Source: Streptomyces acidicola (lineage in GTDB: Bacteria > Actinomycetota > Actinomycetes > Streptomycetales > Streptomycetaceae). From it: DNA of 44,965 bases. Under the pieces are notes generated by a model that worked only from the letters and a program-made list of their open reading frames with translations, ran no database searches and had not been told where the DNA came from. Where the stretch lies: the NCBI RefSeq assembly GCF_009377235.1, contig NZ_VMNX01000054.1, forward strand, positions 1 through 44,965, written 5' to 3'. Each line of letters starts with the position of its first letter. The stretch's first letter is position 1. Made by a program: the position numbers and the translations under genes. Below are positions 36,714 to 44,187 of the stretch, in pieces.

Positions 36714-36881
36714 ATGCTGTTCCTCGTAGCCGCCCTCCTGCTGCTGGGTGTCGTCATGGGCGCCGTGGCCCACGCGCCACTGCCCGTCTCCCTCGTCGCA
36801 GCGGCCGTCATCGGCATCTGGCTCGCGGTCTTCGCGGTCCGTGAGCGCCACGGCCGTCGCCGCCGCACCACCACCAACTGA
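36714..36881 (+). CDS. Small two-helix membrane protein
   Basis: A 55-residue protein with two hydrophobic stretches (LFLVAALLLLGVVMGAVAH and VSLVAAAVIGIWLAVFAV) joined by a short loop with two prolines. A basic C-terminus (RERHGRRRR) would sit in the cytoplasm. The ATG at 36714 is preceded by GAGAGG and by an imperfect direct repeat, CGAGAGGCACAAGA / CGAGAGTCACAAGA (from 36671 and 36687). It is divergent from tetR and behind the palindrome at 36634, so it is probably TetR-controlled. No function is known. Confidence 0.65.
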   Translation: MLFLVAALLLLGVVMGAVAHAPLPVSLVAAAVIGIWLAVFAVRERHGRRRRTTTN

Positions 36882-36915
36882 TCCTCTCCATCCTCCTGTT
36901 GAGAGCTGGCCGATC

Positions 36916-37185
36916 ATGGAACTCGCCGCCGCACCGCAACGCCGCCGCACCGGAACCCAGGACGCCGACGGCATGGCTGTGGCGTCCTTCGTCCTGGGCC
37001 TCCTGGGGCTGCTCGTCCTCAACGCGTTCCTGGGCCCGATCGCCGTCGTCCTGGCCGCCGCGGCCCTGTGGCGCGGAACAACCCGTCGCGGCCGTGCCTG
37101 CCTCGGGCTCGCGCTCGGAGTCGCCGACCTCCTCGTCCTGGTCGCGCTGATGCAACTGGACAACACGGTTTCGTGGAGCTTCTAG
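36916..37185 (+). CDS. DUF4190-like small membrane protein
   Basis: An 89-residue protein with two hydrophobic helices, MAVASFVLGLLGLLVLNAFLG followed by IAVVLAAAALWRG and ACLGLALGVADLLVLVALMQ, separated by a basic loop. The pattern (A/S)(I/V)ASFVLG..G and RG(R/L)A..G is typical of DUF4190. It lies 34 bp after the previous small membrane-protein gene in the same direction and is probably co-transcribed. The start is set by GAGAG before the ATG. Function unknown. Confidence 0.7.
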   Translation: MELAAAPQRRRTGTQDADGMAVASFVLGLLGLLVLNAFLGPIAVVLAAAALWRGTTRRGRACLGLALGVADLLVLVALMQLDNTVSWSF

Positions 37186-37269
37186 GGGTGCCCCGCAGGC
37201 CGTCGGCCGAAGCACGACCAGGCGCGTGCCCAGCACCACGTCGGCCGAGGCTGCTGTGAGGTGCCCCCG

Positions 37270-37275
37270 TAGAAT
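37270..37275 (+). promoter_or_regulatory. Possible -10 element of the cysteine desulfurase gene
   Basis: TAGAAT ends 10 bp before the ATG at 37286. There is no clear ribosome site in between, so a very short-leader or leaderless mRNA is possible. No clear -35 box was seen. Confidence 0.4.
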
Positions 37276-37285
37276 CGGCGTCATC

Positions 37286-38455
37286 ATGGCTTACCTCGAC
37301 CACGCAGCGACGACTCCGATGCTCCCGGAGGCGGCAGAGGCCCTGACCGCCCAGCTCGGCATCACCGGCAACGCCTCCTCGCTGCACGCGGCAGGCCGCA
37401 GGGCCCGCCGCACCGTCGAGGAGGCCCGCGAGACCCTCGCCGAGGCCCTCGCCGCCCGACCCAGTGAGGTCGTCTTCACCGCCGGCGGCACCGAGGCCGA
37501 CAACCTCGCCGTGAAGGGTCTGTACTGGTCACGCCGCGATGCCGACCCCGCCCGCACTCGCGTCCTCGCGAGCCCCGTCGAGCACCACGCGGTGCTGGAC
37601 GCCGTCCACTGGCTGGGCGAGCACGAGGGCGCCACCGTCGAGTACCTGCCGGTCGACGCACACGGCCGTGTCCACCCCGAGGCCCTGCGCGAGGCCATCG
37701 CCCGCAACCCCGACGACGTCGCCCTGGCCACCGTCATGTGGGCCAACAACGAGATCGGCACGATCATGCCGGTTCGTGAACTCGCCGACGTGGCAGGGGA
37801 GTTCGATGTCCCCCTGCATGCCGACGCCGTCCAGGCCTTCGGTCAGGTCCCCGTCGACTTCGGTGCCTCAGGCCTCGCGGCGATGACGGTCTCCGGTCAC
37901 AAGATCGGCGGTCCGTACGGGATCGGCGCGCTGCTCCTCGGCCGTGAGTACAGCCCCGTACCCGTCCTGCACGGTGGCGGCCAGGAGCGCCACGTCCGCT
38001 CCGGCACGCTCGATGTACCGGCTGTGGCCTCGTTCGCCGTCGCGGGCCGTCTTGCCGCCGAGCAGCGCGAGTGGTTCGAAGGGGAGATCGGCGCCCTGCG
38101 CGACGACCTGATCGCCGCGGTCCGTACGGCCGTTCCGGACGCGATCCTCGGCGGCGATCCGTCCCCCGAGGGCCGTCTGCCGGCCAACGCCCACTTCATG
38201 TTCCCGGGCTGCGAGGGCGACTCGCTTCTGCTGCTGCTGGACGCACAGGGCATCGAGTGCTCCACCGGCTCCGCGTGCACGGCGGGCGTCGCCCAGCCCA
38301 GCCATGTGCTCCTCGCCACCGGCACCGATCCCGACCTGGCCCGCGGTACCCTGCGCTTCTCGCTCGGCCATACCTCCACGGAGGCGGACGTCGACGCGCT
38401 CGCGAAGGCGATCGGTCCGGCGGTGGAGCGGGCGCGGAACGCGGGTCTGACCTAG
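37286..38455 (+). CDS. Cysteine desulfurase (IscS/NifS-like)
   Basis: A 389-residue PLP enzyme moving sulfur from cysteine to acceptors. It starts AYLDHAATTPM. The PLP-binding Lys206 is in TVSGHKIGGPYG, the PLP-stacking His is in SPVEHHAVLDAV, and the persulfide Cys331 lies in the flexible loop CSTGSACTAG. It is not followed by iscU or other iron-sulfur assembly genes. mnmA lies 1.6 kb downstream, so delivering sulfur for tRNA 2-thiouridine is the likely job, as for actinobacterial orphan desulfurases. A degenerate repeat array begins 9 bp after the stop. Confidence 0.94.
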   Translation: MAYLDHAATTPMLPEAAEALTAQLGITGNASSLHAAGRRARRTVEEARETLAEALAARPSEVVFTAGGTEADNLAVKGLYWSRRDADPARTRVLASPVEHHAVLDAVHWLGEHEGATVEYLPVDAHGRVHPEALREAIARNPDDVALATVMWANNEIGTIMPVRELADVAGEFDVPLHADAVQAFGQVPVDFGASGLAAMTVSGHKIGGPYGIGALLLGREYSPVPVLHGGGQERHVRSGTLDVPAVASFAVAGRLAAEQREWFEGEIGALRDDLIAAVRTAVPDAILGGDPSPEGRLPANAHFMFPGCEGDSLLLLLDAQGIECSTGSACTAGVAQPSHVLLATGTDPDLARGTLRFSLGHTSTEADVDALAKAIGPAVERARNAGLT

Positions 38456-38873
38456 CCACCCGCCTGGACATACACGCTGGACATTGCAAGCTGGGCATGC
38501 AAGGCAAGCTGGGCATGCAAGTTGGACGCAAAGGGACCTACGAGACGGGTCGCCGTCCGGTCTTTCGACCTTCCAGCTTCTCGGCTCGACCGTCGACGTC
38601 GGCCTCAGCGGAAGCCGAAGCTTCTCGCCCAAGTCGGCTACTCCGGTCGAACTCCCTCACTCGTCTCGTAGGCCTCCAATCAACATAGAACGTCCATCGT
38701 TGGATGGAAATACCCGAAAGCATGATTTTTTGCTCTTTACCCCCTTTACTCCCCTTTGCCTCTTTTGCTCGGATCTTCGTGGGGGTGTGCGCGACGCCGC
38801 CGGGGTTGCGGGCCGTCGTCGCCATGGGACGATTTTCGTAAGCAGCCTCAAAGAGGACTCAAAGGGGACTCAT
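38456..38873. other. Intergenic region with repeats and pyrimidine-rich tract
   Basis: No gene is supported in these 418 bp. It has the CTGG(A/G)CAT array (38464-38533) and a distinctly AT-rich, pyrimidine-rich stretch (about 38690-38780, including TTTTTT at 38729-38734). A doubled motif CAAAGAGGACT / CAAAGGGGACT (38849-38870) precedes the next ATG, the second copy acting as ribosome site. Confidence 0.5.
38464..38533 (+). repeat. Degenerate tandem array after the cysteine desulfurase gene
   Basis: Successive units start CTGGACAT (38464), CTGGACAT (38477), CTGGGCAT (38491), CTGGGCAT (38509) and TTGGACG (38522), with 13-18 bp spacing. Within it, GCAAGCTGGGCATGCAAG is exactly duplicated (38486-38503 and 38504-38521). 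Confidence 0.75.
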
Positions 38874-39320
38874 ATGTCTGCGATCAAGGAAAGCGTCGAC
38901 ATCGCCCGTCGTCCCGAAGACGTCTTCACGTACGTGACCAACCCCGCCCACCTCCCCGAATGGCAGGAGAGCATCGTCTCGGTACGGCCCGTGGGGGACG
39001 CCCCTCTGACCGTGGGCTCGCGGGTAGTGGTGACCCGGCGGATCGGTCGCCGGGAGATCCCGATGACCACGGAGGTCACCGAGCTGGATCCGCCGAGGAG
39101 TTGGCGTTTCGACGGCGTCGACGGCCCCATCCGGGGGCATGTGAAGGGGACGATCGAGCCGATCGCCGAGGGCGAACGGTCGCGTCTCACACTGTCCCTC
39201 GACTTCGAGGAGCACGGCATCGGGAGGGTGATCGGCCCGCTCGTCATGCGCCCGCACGCGCGTAAGGAGATGCCGCAGGACGAGCTGACGCTGAAGAGAC
39301 TGCTCGAAGGGGGCGCATGA
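38874..39320 (+). CDS. SRPBCC-family (polyketide cyclase/START-like) protein
   Basis: A 148-residue single-domain SRPBCC protein. The opening strand IKESVDIARRPEDVFTYVTN, the helix NPAHLPEWQESI and the strands VVVTRRIGRREIPMTTEVTE are typical of the fold, which makes a large ligand cavity. The ligand is unknown; such proteins may be aromatase/cyclases or lipid carriers, but there is no biosynthetic cluster here. The ATG follows AAAGGGG. Confidence 0.82.
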   Translation: MSAIKESVDIARRPEDVFTYVTNPAHLPEWQESIVSVRPVGDAPLTVGSRVVVTRRIGRREIPMTTEVTELDPPRSWRFDGVDGPIRGHVKGTIEPIAEGERSRLTLSLDFEEHGIGRVIGPLVMRPHARKEMPQDELTLKRLLEGGA

Positions 39321-39343
39321 GCGCGTGACGCCGACGGGCGGGG

Positions 39344-40042
39344 TCACGTCGCCGCCGTGCCCCTCTGCCGCGCCGTGACCTCCTGCCGTACGAGCCGCAT
39401 GTAGCGGTCCCAGTCCCAGTGCGTGCCGGGGTCCGTGTGGTCCGTGCCCGGCACCTCCACGTGCCCGATGATGTGCTTGCGGTCGACCGGGATGTCGTAG
39501 CGCGCGCATATGCGGGCCGTGAGCCGCGCGGACGCCTCGTACATCTCGTCCGTGAAGGAGGATGCCCGCTCCACGAAGCCCGCGTGCTCGATGCCGACGC
39601 TCCGTTCGTTGTACTCGCGGTTCCCCGCGTGGAACGCCACGTCCAGCTCGCGGATCATCTGCGTGATGTGGCCGTCATCGCGCACGATGTAGTGCGAGGC
39701 CGCGCCGTGCCCCGGGTCCTGGAAGACCTTCACCGCGCTGTCGAAGCTGCCCTGGGTGACATGGATGATCACCGTGTCTATTCCGTAGTCGTCGGGCCGG
39801 TCCGCGCGCCGCCAGTTCGCGTCCGACGCCGACACCCAGCGGGCGCCAGCGAAGTCGACCTCTCCCTCCTTGCGCGGTTTGTTCACGCCCGGCACGCGCC
39901 ACCACAGCCGCCCGAGTTCGTCGCGGGCGAGCACGGCGGTGCCCGCGGCGGCCACCGCCCCGCCGATGAGCAGAGCGCGCCGCCCGATCCGCCGGTCACC
40001 GTCCCGCGGAGGCTTGTTCCCCGGAGACCTTCGTTTCCCCAT
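39344..40042 (-). CDS. Tat-exported N-acetylmuramoyl-L-alanine amidase (Amidase_2)
   Basis: A 232-residue exported wall amidase. The N-terminus is basic with a twin-arginine-like motif (RRIGRRALLIGGAVAAAG). Residues about 85-215 form the Amidase_2/PGRP zinc fold: TVIIHVTQGSF (first His ligand), ASHYIVRDDGHITQMI, VGIEHAGFV, and the closing HVEVPGTDHTDPG region with the other zinc ligands. It hydrolyses the bond between muramic acid and the stem peptide. It converges on the SRPBCC gene and diverges from mnmA. Confidence 0.9.
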   Translation of the reverse strand: MGKRRSPGNKPPRDGDRRIGRRALLIGGAVAAAGTAVLARDELGRLWWRVPGVNKPRKEGEVDFAGARWVSASDANWRRADRPDDYGIDTVIIHVTQGSFDSAVKVFQDPGHGAASHYIVRDDGHITQMIRELDVAFHAGNREYNERSVGIEHAGFVERASSFTDEMYEASARLTARICARYDIPVDRKHIIGHVEVPGTDHTDPGTHWDWDRYMRLVRQEVTARQRGTAAT

Positions 40043-40102
40043 GTGATCGTCAACGGATACTCGCGGGATCCGGTTCCCGCGGCCCCGTACCCTGGAAGGG
40101 CT

Positions 40103-41233
40103 ATGACTGAGATCTCGCAGCGTTCCCAGCCCCTCCGTGTCCTCGCCGCCATGTCGGGCGGCGTGGACTCCGCCGTCGCGGCCGCCCGCGCGGCGGAAGC
40201 AGGACACGACGTGACGGGCGTTCATCTCGCGCTGTCCGCGAACCCGCAGTCGTTCCGCACCGGCGCGCGCGGCTGCTGCACCATCGAGGACTCGCGTGAC
40301 GCCCGGCGCGCCGCGGACGTCATCGGCATCCCCTTCTACGTGTGGGACCTCGCCGAGCGCTTCCGCGAGGACGTCGTCGAGGACTTCGTCGCCGAGTACG
40401 AGGCCGGACGCACGCCGAACCCCTGCCTGCGCTGCAACGAGAAGATCAAGTTCGCCGCGCTCCTGGACAAGGCCCTCGCGCTCGGCTTCGACGCGGTCTG
40501 CACGGGCCACTACGCGCAGGTGATCCTCAAGGAGGACGGCACGCGCGAGCTGCACCGCGCCTCCGACATGGCCAAGGACCAGTCGTACGTCCTCGGGGTG
40601 CTCGACGAGAAGCAGCTCGCCCACGCGCTGTTCCCGCTGGGCGACACGGTGACGACCAAGGACGAGATCCGCGCGGAGGCCGAGCGCCGTGGCCTCGCGG
40701 TCGCCAAGAAGCCCGACTCGCACGACATCTGCTTCATCGCCGACGGCGACACCCAGGGCTTCCTGGCCCGCCGGCTGGGCAGGGCGGAGGGCGACATCGT
40801 CGACGAGTCCGGCACCAAGGTCGGCACCCACGAGGGCGCGTACGGCTTCACGATCGGCCAACGCAAGGGCCTGCGCATCGGCACCCCGGCCCCCGACGGC
40901 AAGCCGCGCTACGTGCTGGACATCTCCCCCGTGGACAACACGGTGACGGTGGGCCCGGCGGCGTCCCTGGACGTGAGCGCGCTGACGGCGGTCAAGCCGC
41001 GCTGGTGCGGCACGGCCCCCTCCGGCCCGGGCACCTACACCGCCCAGCTCCGCGCCCACGGCGGCGAGACGGAGGTCACGGCGGAACCGGTCGACGGCAC
41101 CCTGGAGGTGTCCTTCACGAAGCCGGTCCGCGGAGTGGCCCCCGGCCAGGCGATCGTCCTGTACGACGGGACGCGGGTGGTGGGCTCCGCGACGATCGCG
41201 ACGACGGTGAGGGCGACGACCGCGGTGGCGTGA
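40103..41233 (+). CDS. mnmA: tRNA-specific 2-thiouridylase
   Basis: A 376-residue ATP-dependent enzyme that puts sulfur on U34 of Lys, Glu and Gln tRNAs. The PP-loop is AAMSGGVDSAVAA near the N-terminus. The two catalytic cysteines are Cys108 in TPNPCLRCNEKIKF and Cys210 in SHDICFIADGDT. The C-terminal barrel follows FTIGQRKGLRI. The ATG follows GGAAGGG. The sulfur donor is probably the cysteine desulfurase upstream. Confidence 0.96.
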   Translation: MTEISQRSQPLRVLAAMSGGVDSAVAAARAAEAGHDVTGVHLALSANPQSFRTGARGCCTIEDSRDARRAADVIGIPFYVWDLAERFREDVVEDFVAEYEAGRTPNPCLRCNEKIKFAALLDKALALGFDAVCTGHYAQVILKEDGTRELHRASDMAKDQSYVLGVLDEKQLAHALFPLGDTVTTKDEIRAEAERRGLAVAKKPDSHDICFIADGDTQGFLARRLGRAEGDIVDESGTKVGTHEGAYGFTIGQRKGLRIGTPAPDGKPRYVLDISPVDNTVTVGPAASLDVSALTAVKPRWCGTAPSGPGTYTAQLRAHGGETEVTAEPVDGTLEVSFTKPVRGVAPGQAIVLYDGTRVVGSATIATTVRATTAVA

Positions 41234-41284
41234 CCCTGTTGCCGCGACCGTCCCCCTTCGTCGGGTGTCGTCACGGGCACCCGG

Positions 41285-41608
41285 TCACACCACTTCTACT
41301 TCGTAGAAGCACAGGTGCCCCTTGATCTCGGTGACCTCCGGCTTCGGCTCGGGGTACGCCCACACAAGGTCGGGGGCGTCCGGGAGCGACCAGTACGAGG
41401 CCGTGCCCTTGAACGGGCAGCGCGTGTGGGTCTCGGACGGGGTGAGCAGCTCCGTGCGTACATCCTCTTCGGGGATGTAGTAGCGCGCGGGGCTACCTGT
41501 CTCGCGCAGCACCAGGGGACGGGTGCTCTCCGCGAGGACCTGTCCGTCGTGCACCACGCGTACGTGCTCGGCGCTCTGCTCGATGGTGATGCTGTGTCCC
41601 TCGGCCAC
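41285..41608 (-). CDS. DUF427 domain protein
   Basis: A 107-residue protein covering one DUF427 domain: HVRVVHDGQVLAESTRPLVL, then RYYIPEEDVRTELL, TRCPFKGTASYWSL and VWAYPEPKPEVTEIKGHLCF. These are the standard conserved blocks of the family, which has a small beta-barrel-like fold and no proven general function. It converges on mnmA with a 51-bp gap that contains a GGGTG/CACCC stem as a weak shared terminator. Confidence 0.88.
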   Translation of the reverse strand: MAEGHSITIEQSAEHVRVVHDGQVLAESTRPLVLRETGSPARYYIPEEDVRTELLTPSETHTRCPFKGTASYWSLPDAPDLVWAYPEPKPEVTEIKGHLCFYEVEVV

Positions 41609-41685
41609 GATTGACCCTCCTCAGGTAGCAGTCTCTTCCTGTACAGCGCATGCTGCTCACGTGTTCTTCCCCTGTGGAGGTGGTC

Positions 41686-42525
41686 GTGGGAGCCGCAGAT
41701 CGGTCCGGTCCGTCCAGGAACCGCAGGACCCTCGCCCACCAGGTCCGTTACGCCGTGCGCCACCCCGAGCGCGTCCCCGCCCATGCCCGGCGGGCCGCCC
41801 GTGACGCCTGGCTGCGGCTCAGGTACCGACACGACCACATCGCGTACTACCGGGCCGTGATGGCCTCCGACACCGCCCGCAGCGTCGAGGCGGCGGTGGG
41901 GCACAACCCGTCGCGTGAACGCTGGGCTCAGCTCGGCCGGATGCAGTTCGACTACCTCGTACGGCACGGGCTGCGGCCGCACCACCGCATGCTGGAGATC
42001 GGCTGCGGGAACCTGCGCGCCGGGCGGCTGTTCATCGATCACCTGGACAGCGGTCACTACTACGGGATCGACATCTCGCCGGACATCCTGCTCGCGGCCC
42101 AGGACACCCTCGTGGGCGAGGGTCTGCAGTCCAAAGTGCCGTATCTGGCGCTCGCCGACGACCTCACGCTCGCCTTCCTGCCCGACGCGCGCTTCGACGT
42201 GGTCCACGCGCACAGCGTCTTCTCGCACTCGCCGCGGCATGTCATCGAGGAGTGCTTCGCGCACGTCGGCCGCGTCCTCGCGCCCGGCGGCTTCTTCGAC
42301 TTCACCTTCGACCGCACCGAGGGCAGGGAACACCAGGTCCTGCACGAGGACTTCTACTACCGGACCGAGACCCTCGTCGCACTCGCCGCACGACACGGCC
42401 TGTCGGCCCGCCTCATGGAGGACTGGGAGGAGCTTCCGCACCGCCAGTCGAAGATGCGCGTGACCGTGCGGTCGGACGCGGCCTCGGAAGGCCGCTCGGA
42501 AGCCCACGGCGGAAGTCTCCAGTGA
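41686..42525 (+). CDS. SAM-dependent methyltransferase (class I)
   Basis: A 279-residue methyltransferase. A basic N-terminal region (about 1-65, RRTLAHQVRYAVRHPERV) precedes the Rossmann core: motif I HRMLEIGCGNLRAGRLF, acidic motif II YYGIDISPD, then FDVVHAHSVFSHSP and VGRVLAPGGFFDFTFDR. The GTG at 41686 is chosen because GGAGG lies five bases before it; an ATG at 41650 is in frame. The last residues (EAHGGSLQ) are encoded by the first unit of a 25-bp tandem repeat that also contains the stop codon. The substrate is unknown. Confidence 0.8.
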   Translation: MGAADRSGPSRNRRTLAHQVRYAVRHPERVPAHARRAARDAWLRLRYRHDHIAYYRAVMASDTARSVEAAVGHNPSRERWAQLGRMQFDYLVRHGLRPHHRMLEIGCGNLRAGRLFIDHLDSGHYYGIDISPDILLAAQDTLVGEGLQSKVPYLALADDLTLAFLPDARFDVVHAHSVFSHSPRHVIEECFAHVGRVLAPGGFFDFTFDRTEGREHQVLHEDFYYRTETLVALAARHGLSARLMEDWEELPHRQSKMRVTVRSDAASEGRSEAHGGSLQ

Positions 42526-42623
42526 AGCCCATGGCGGAAGTCTCCAGTGAAGCCCATGGCGGAAGTCTCCAGTGAAGTACGTGGCTGAAGCCCCAGCCGA
42601 AGTACGTGGCTGAAGTCACCGCA
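42499..42623 (+). repeat. Five-unit 25-bp tandem repeat across the methyltransferase stop
   Basis: Units begin at 42499, 42524, 42549, 42574 and 42599. The first three are almost identical (one C/T difference), and the last two are diverged (GAAGTACGTGGCTGAAG type). The stop TGA (42523-42525) falls at the junction of units 1 and 2. Because 25 is not a multiple of three, each added unit would shift the frame. Confidence 0.9.
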
Positions 42624-42679
42624 ACGTCCGGCGTCGTGAAGTCCGCCCGGATGTCAGTGGTGGCCCGTAGCGTGGACGC

Positions 42680-43219
42680 ATGAATATCTGCGTCTTCCTC
42701 TCCGCCGCCGACCTCGACGACCGTTACACACGCCCCGCGCGCGAGTTCGCCAAGCTCCTCGGCAAGGGCGGGCACACGCTCGTGTGGGGCGGCTCGGACG
42801 TCGGACTCATGAAGGTGGTCGCGGACGGGGTGCAGGAGGCCGGGGGGCGCCTGCTCGGCGTCTCCGTCGAGTTCCTCGCGTCCAGGGTGCGGCCCGAGGC
42901 GGACGAGATGATCGTCGCGCGCGACCTCGCCGAGCGTAAGCGGCTGCTCCTGGAGAAGGCCGACGCCGTGGTGATCATGGTCGGCGGCACCGGCACGCTG
43001 GACGAGGCGACCGAGATCCTGGAGCTCAAGAAGCACGGTCACACGGACAAGCCGGTCGTGCTGCTCAACACGGCCGGTTTCTACGACGGCCTCAAGGAGC
43101 AGTTCCGGCGTATGGAGGACGAGGGCTTCCTGCCCCGCCCGCTCACGGACCTCGTCTTCTTCGCGGAGGAGCCGGTGGGAGCGCTCGCGTACCTGGAGGA
43201 GGCGCTGGGGACGCGGTGA
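42680..43219 (+). CDS. LOG-family protein (TIGR00730 type)
   Basis: A 179-residue Rossmann-fold protein of the lysine-decarboxylase-like LOG group. It starts MNICVFLSAADLDDRY. The nucleotide-binding motif is HTLVWGGSDVGLMKVVADG, and the active-site motif reads MVGGTGTLDEATE, corresponding to the family PGGxGTxxE with Val in place of Pro. Family members cleave nucleoside 5'-monophosphates to release the base (cytokinin riboside phosphate phosphoribohydrolase activity). The physiological substrate in Streptomyces is unclear. Confidence 0.88.
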   Translation: MNICVFLSAADLDDRYTRPAREFAKLLGKGGHTLVWGGSDVGLMKVVADGVQEAGGRLLGVSVEFLASRVRPEADEMIVARDLAERKRLLLEKADAVVIMVGGTGTLDEATEILELKKHGHTDKPVVLLNTAGFYDGLKEQFRRMEDEGFLPRPLTDLVFFAEEPVGALAYLEEALGTR

Positions 43220-43323
43220 TGAGGCCGGTGGGCGTGGAGGTGTCCGGAAAGGGCGCATGCATCGCGGGGTGATGCGTCTGAGGGCGTCGTCCGGTGTGCT
43301 GTGGTGGTGCGAGCATGTCCGGC

Positions 43324-44013
43324 ATGGCTACACATGTGATCACCGGAGCCGGCTCCGGTATCGGCGCGGCCGTCGCCCGCCGTCTGCACGCGCGTGGGGA
43401 CGATCTCGTACTGCACGCGCGTGACGCGGGCCGCGCCAAGGAGCTGGCGGCCCAGTTTCCCGGTGCGAAGACCCTGGTGGGTGACCTGGCGGAGCCGGAC
43501 CGGCTGTCCTGGGCCTTCTCGCACCAGACGCTCCCGGACCGGGTCGACTCCCTGCTGCACATCGCGGGCGTGGTCGACCTGGGCCCGGTCGGCGAGCTCA
43601 CCCCGAAGTCCTGGCGCCACCAGTTGAACGTCAACCTGATCTCCCCGGCCGAGCTGACCCGCCACTTCCTGCCCCAGCTCCGCACCGCACGCGGCCACGT
43701 GGTGTTCGTGAACTCGGGCGCCGGTCTGAGCGCCCACGCCGACTGGTCCGCGTACGCGGCGTCGAAGCACGGCCTGAAGGCCCTGGCGGACTCGCTCCGC
43801 CACGAGGAGCACGCGGGCGGCGTCCGCGTCACCACGGTCTATCCCGGCCGCACCGCCAGCCCCATGCAGGCCAAGGTCCACCGGCAGGAGGGCAAGGAGT
43901 ACGACGCGTCCCGATGGATCGACCCGGAGTCGGTGGCGACGACGATCCTGATGGCTCTGGATCTCCCCAGGGATGCGGAAATCAATGACGTGACGGTACG
44001 ACCGGGTCGCTGA
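43324..44013 (+). CDS. Short-chain dehydrogenase/reductase
   Basis: A 229-residue classical SDR. The NAD(P) motif is TGAGSGIGAAVARRL at the N-terminus, LHIAGVVDLGPVGEL replaces the NAG motif region, and catalytic Ser (VNSGAGLSA) and Tyr/Lys (YAASKHGLKAL) are present. HARDAGR after strand 2 suggests NADPH preference. Two ATGs are possible, 43315 and 43324, and neither has a strong ribosome site. The C-terminal DVTVRPGR is the usual SDR ending. The substrate is unknown. Confidence 0.88.
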   Translation: MATHVITGAGSGIGAAVARRLHARGDDLVLHARDAGRAKELAAQFPGAKTLVGDLAEPDRLSWAFSHQTLPDRVDSLLHIAGVVDLGPVGELTPKSWRHQLNVNLISPAELTRHFLPQLRTARGHVVFVNSGAGLSAHADWSAYAASKHGLKALADSLRHEEHAGGVRVTTVYPGRTASPMQAKVHRQEGKEYDASRWIDPESVATTILMALDLPRDAEINDVTVRPGR

Positions 44014-44052
44014 GGGTTGCCTCGCCCCCGCCGCCCCTACCCATCCCATCGC

Positions 44053-44069
44053 CAGGGGCTCCGCCCCTG
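44053..44069. terminator. Compact CAGGGGC hairpin after the SDR gene
   Basis: CAGGGGC (44053-44059), loop TCC, GCCCCTG (44063-44069): a perfect 7-bp stem 39 bp after the SDR stop. A second GGGGC/GCCCC stem follows at about 44114-44135. Together they separate the converging SDR and ABC-2 permease genes. Confidence 0.7.
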
Positions 44070-44187
44070 CGACCCCGCCAAGAGGGCTACGTCGCCTGGA
44101 GCCCTGGGATTCGGGGCTCAGGGCTCCGCCCCGGGCCTCACGCTTCGAGATCAGGCGGGCCCGGGGGGGAGCGGGGGGCGAAACGAC

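Noticed and set aside
42499..42623. CRISPR array
   Set aside because: The 25-bp units are directly adjacent with no spacers, and there are no cas genes in the window.
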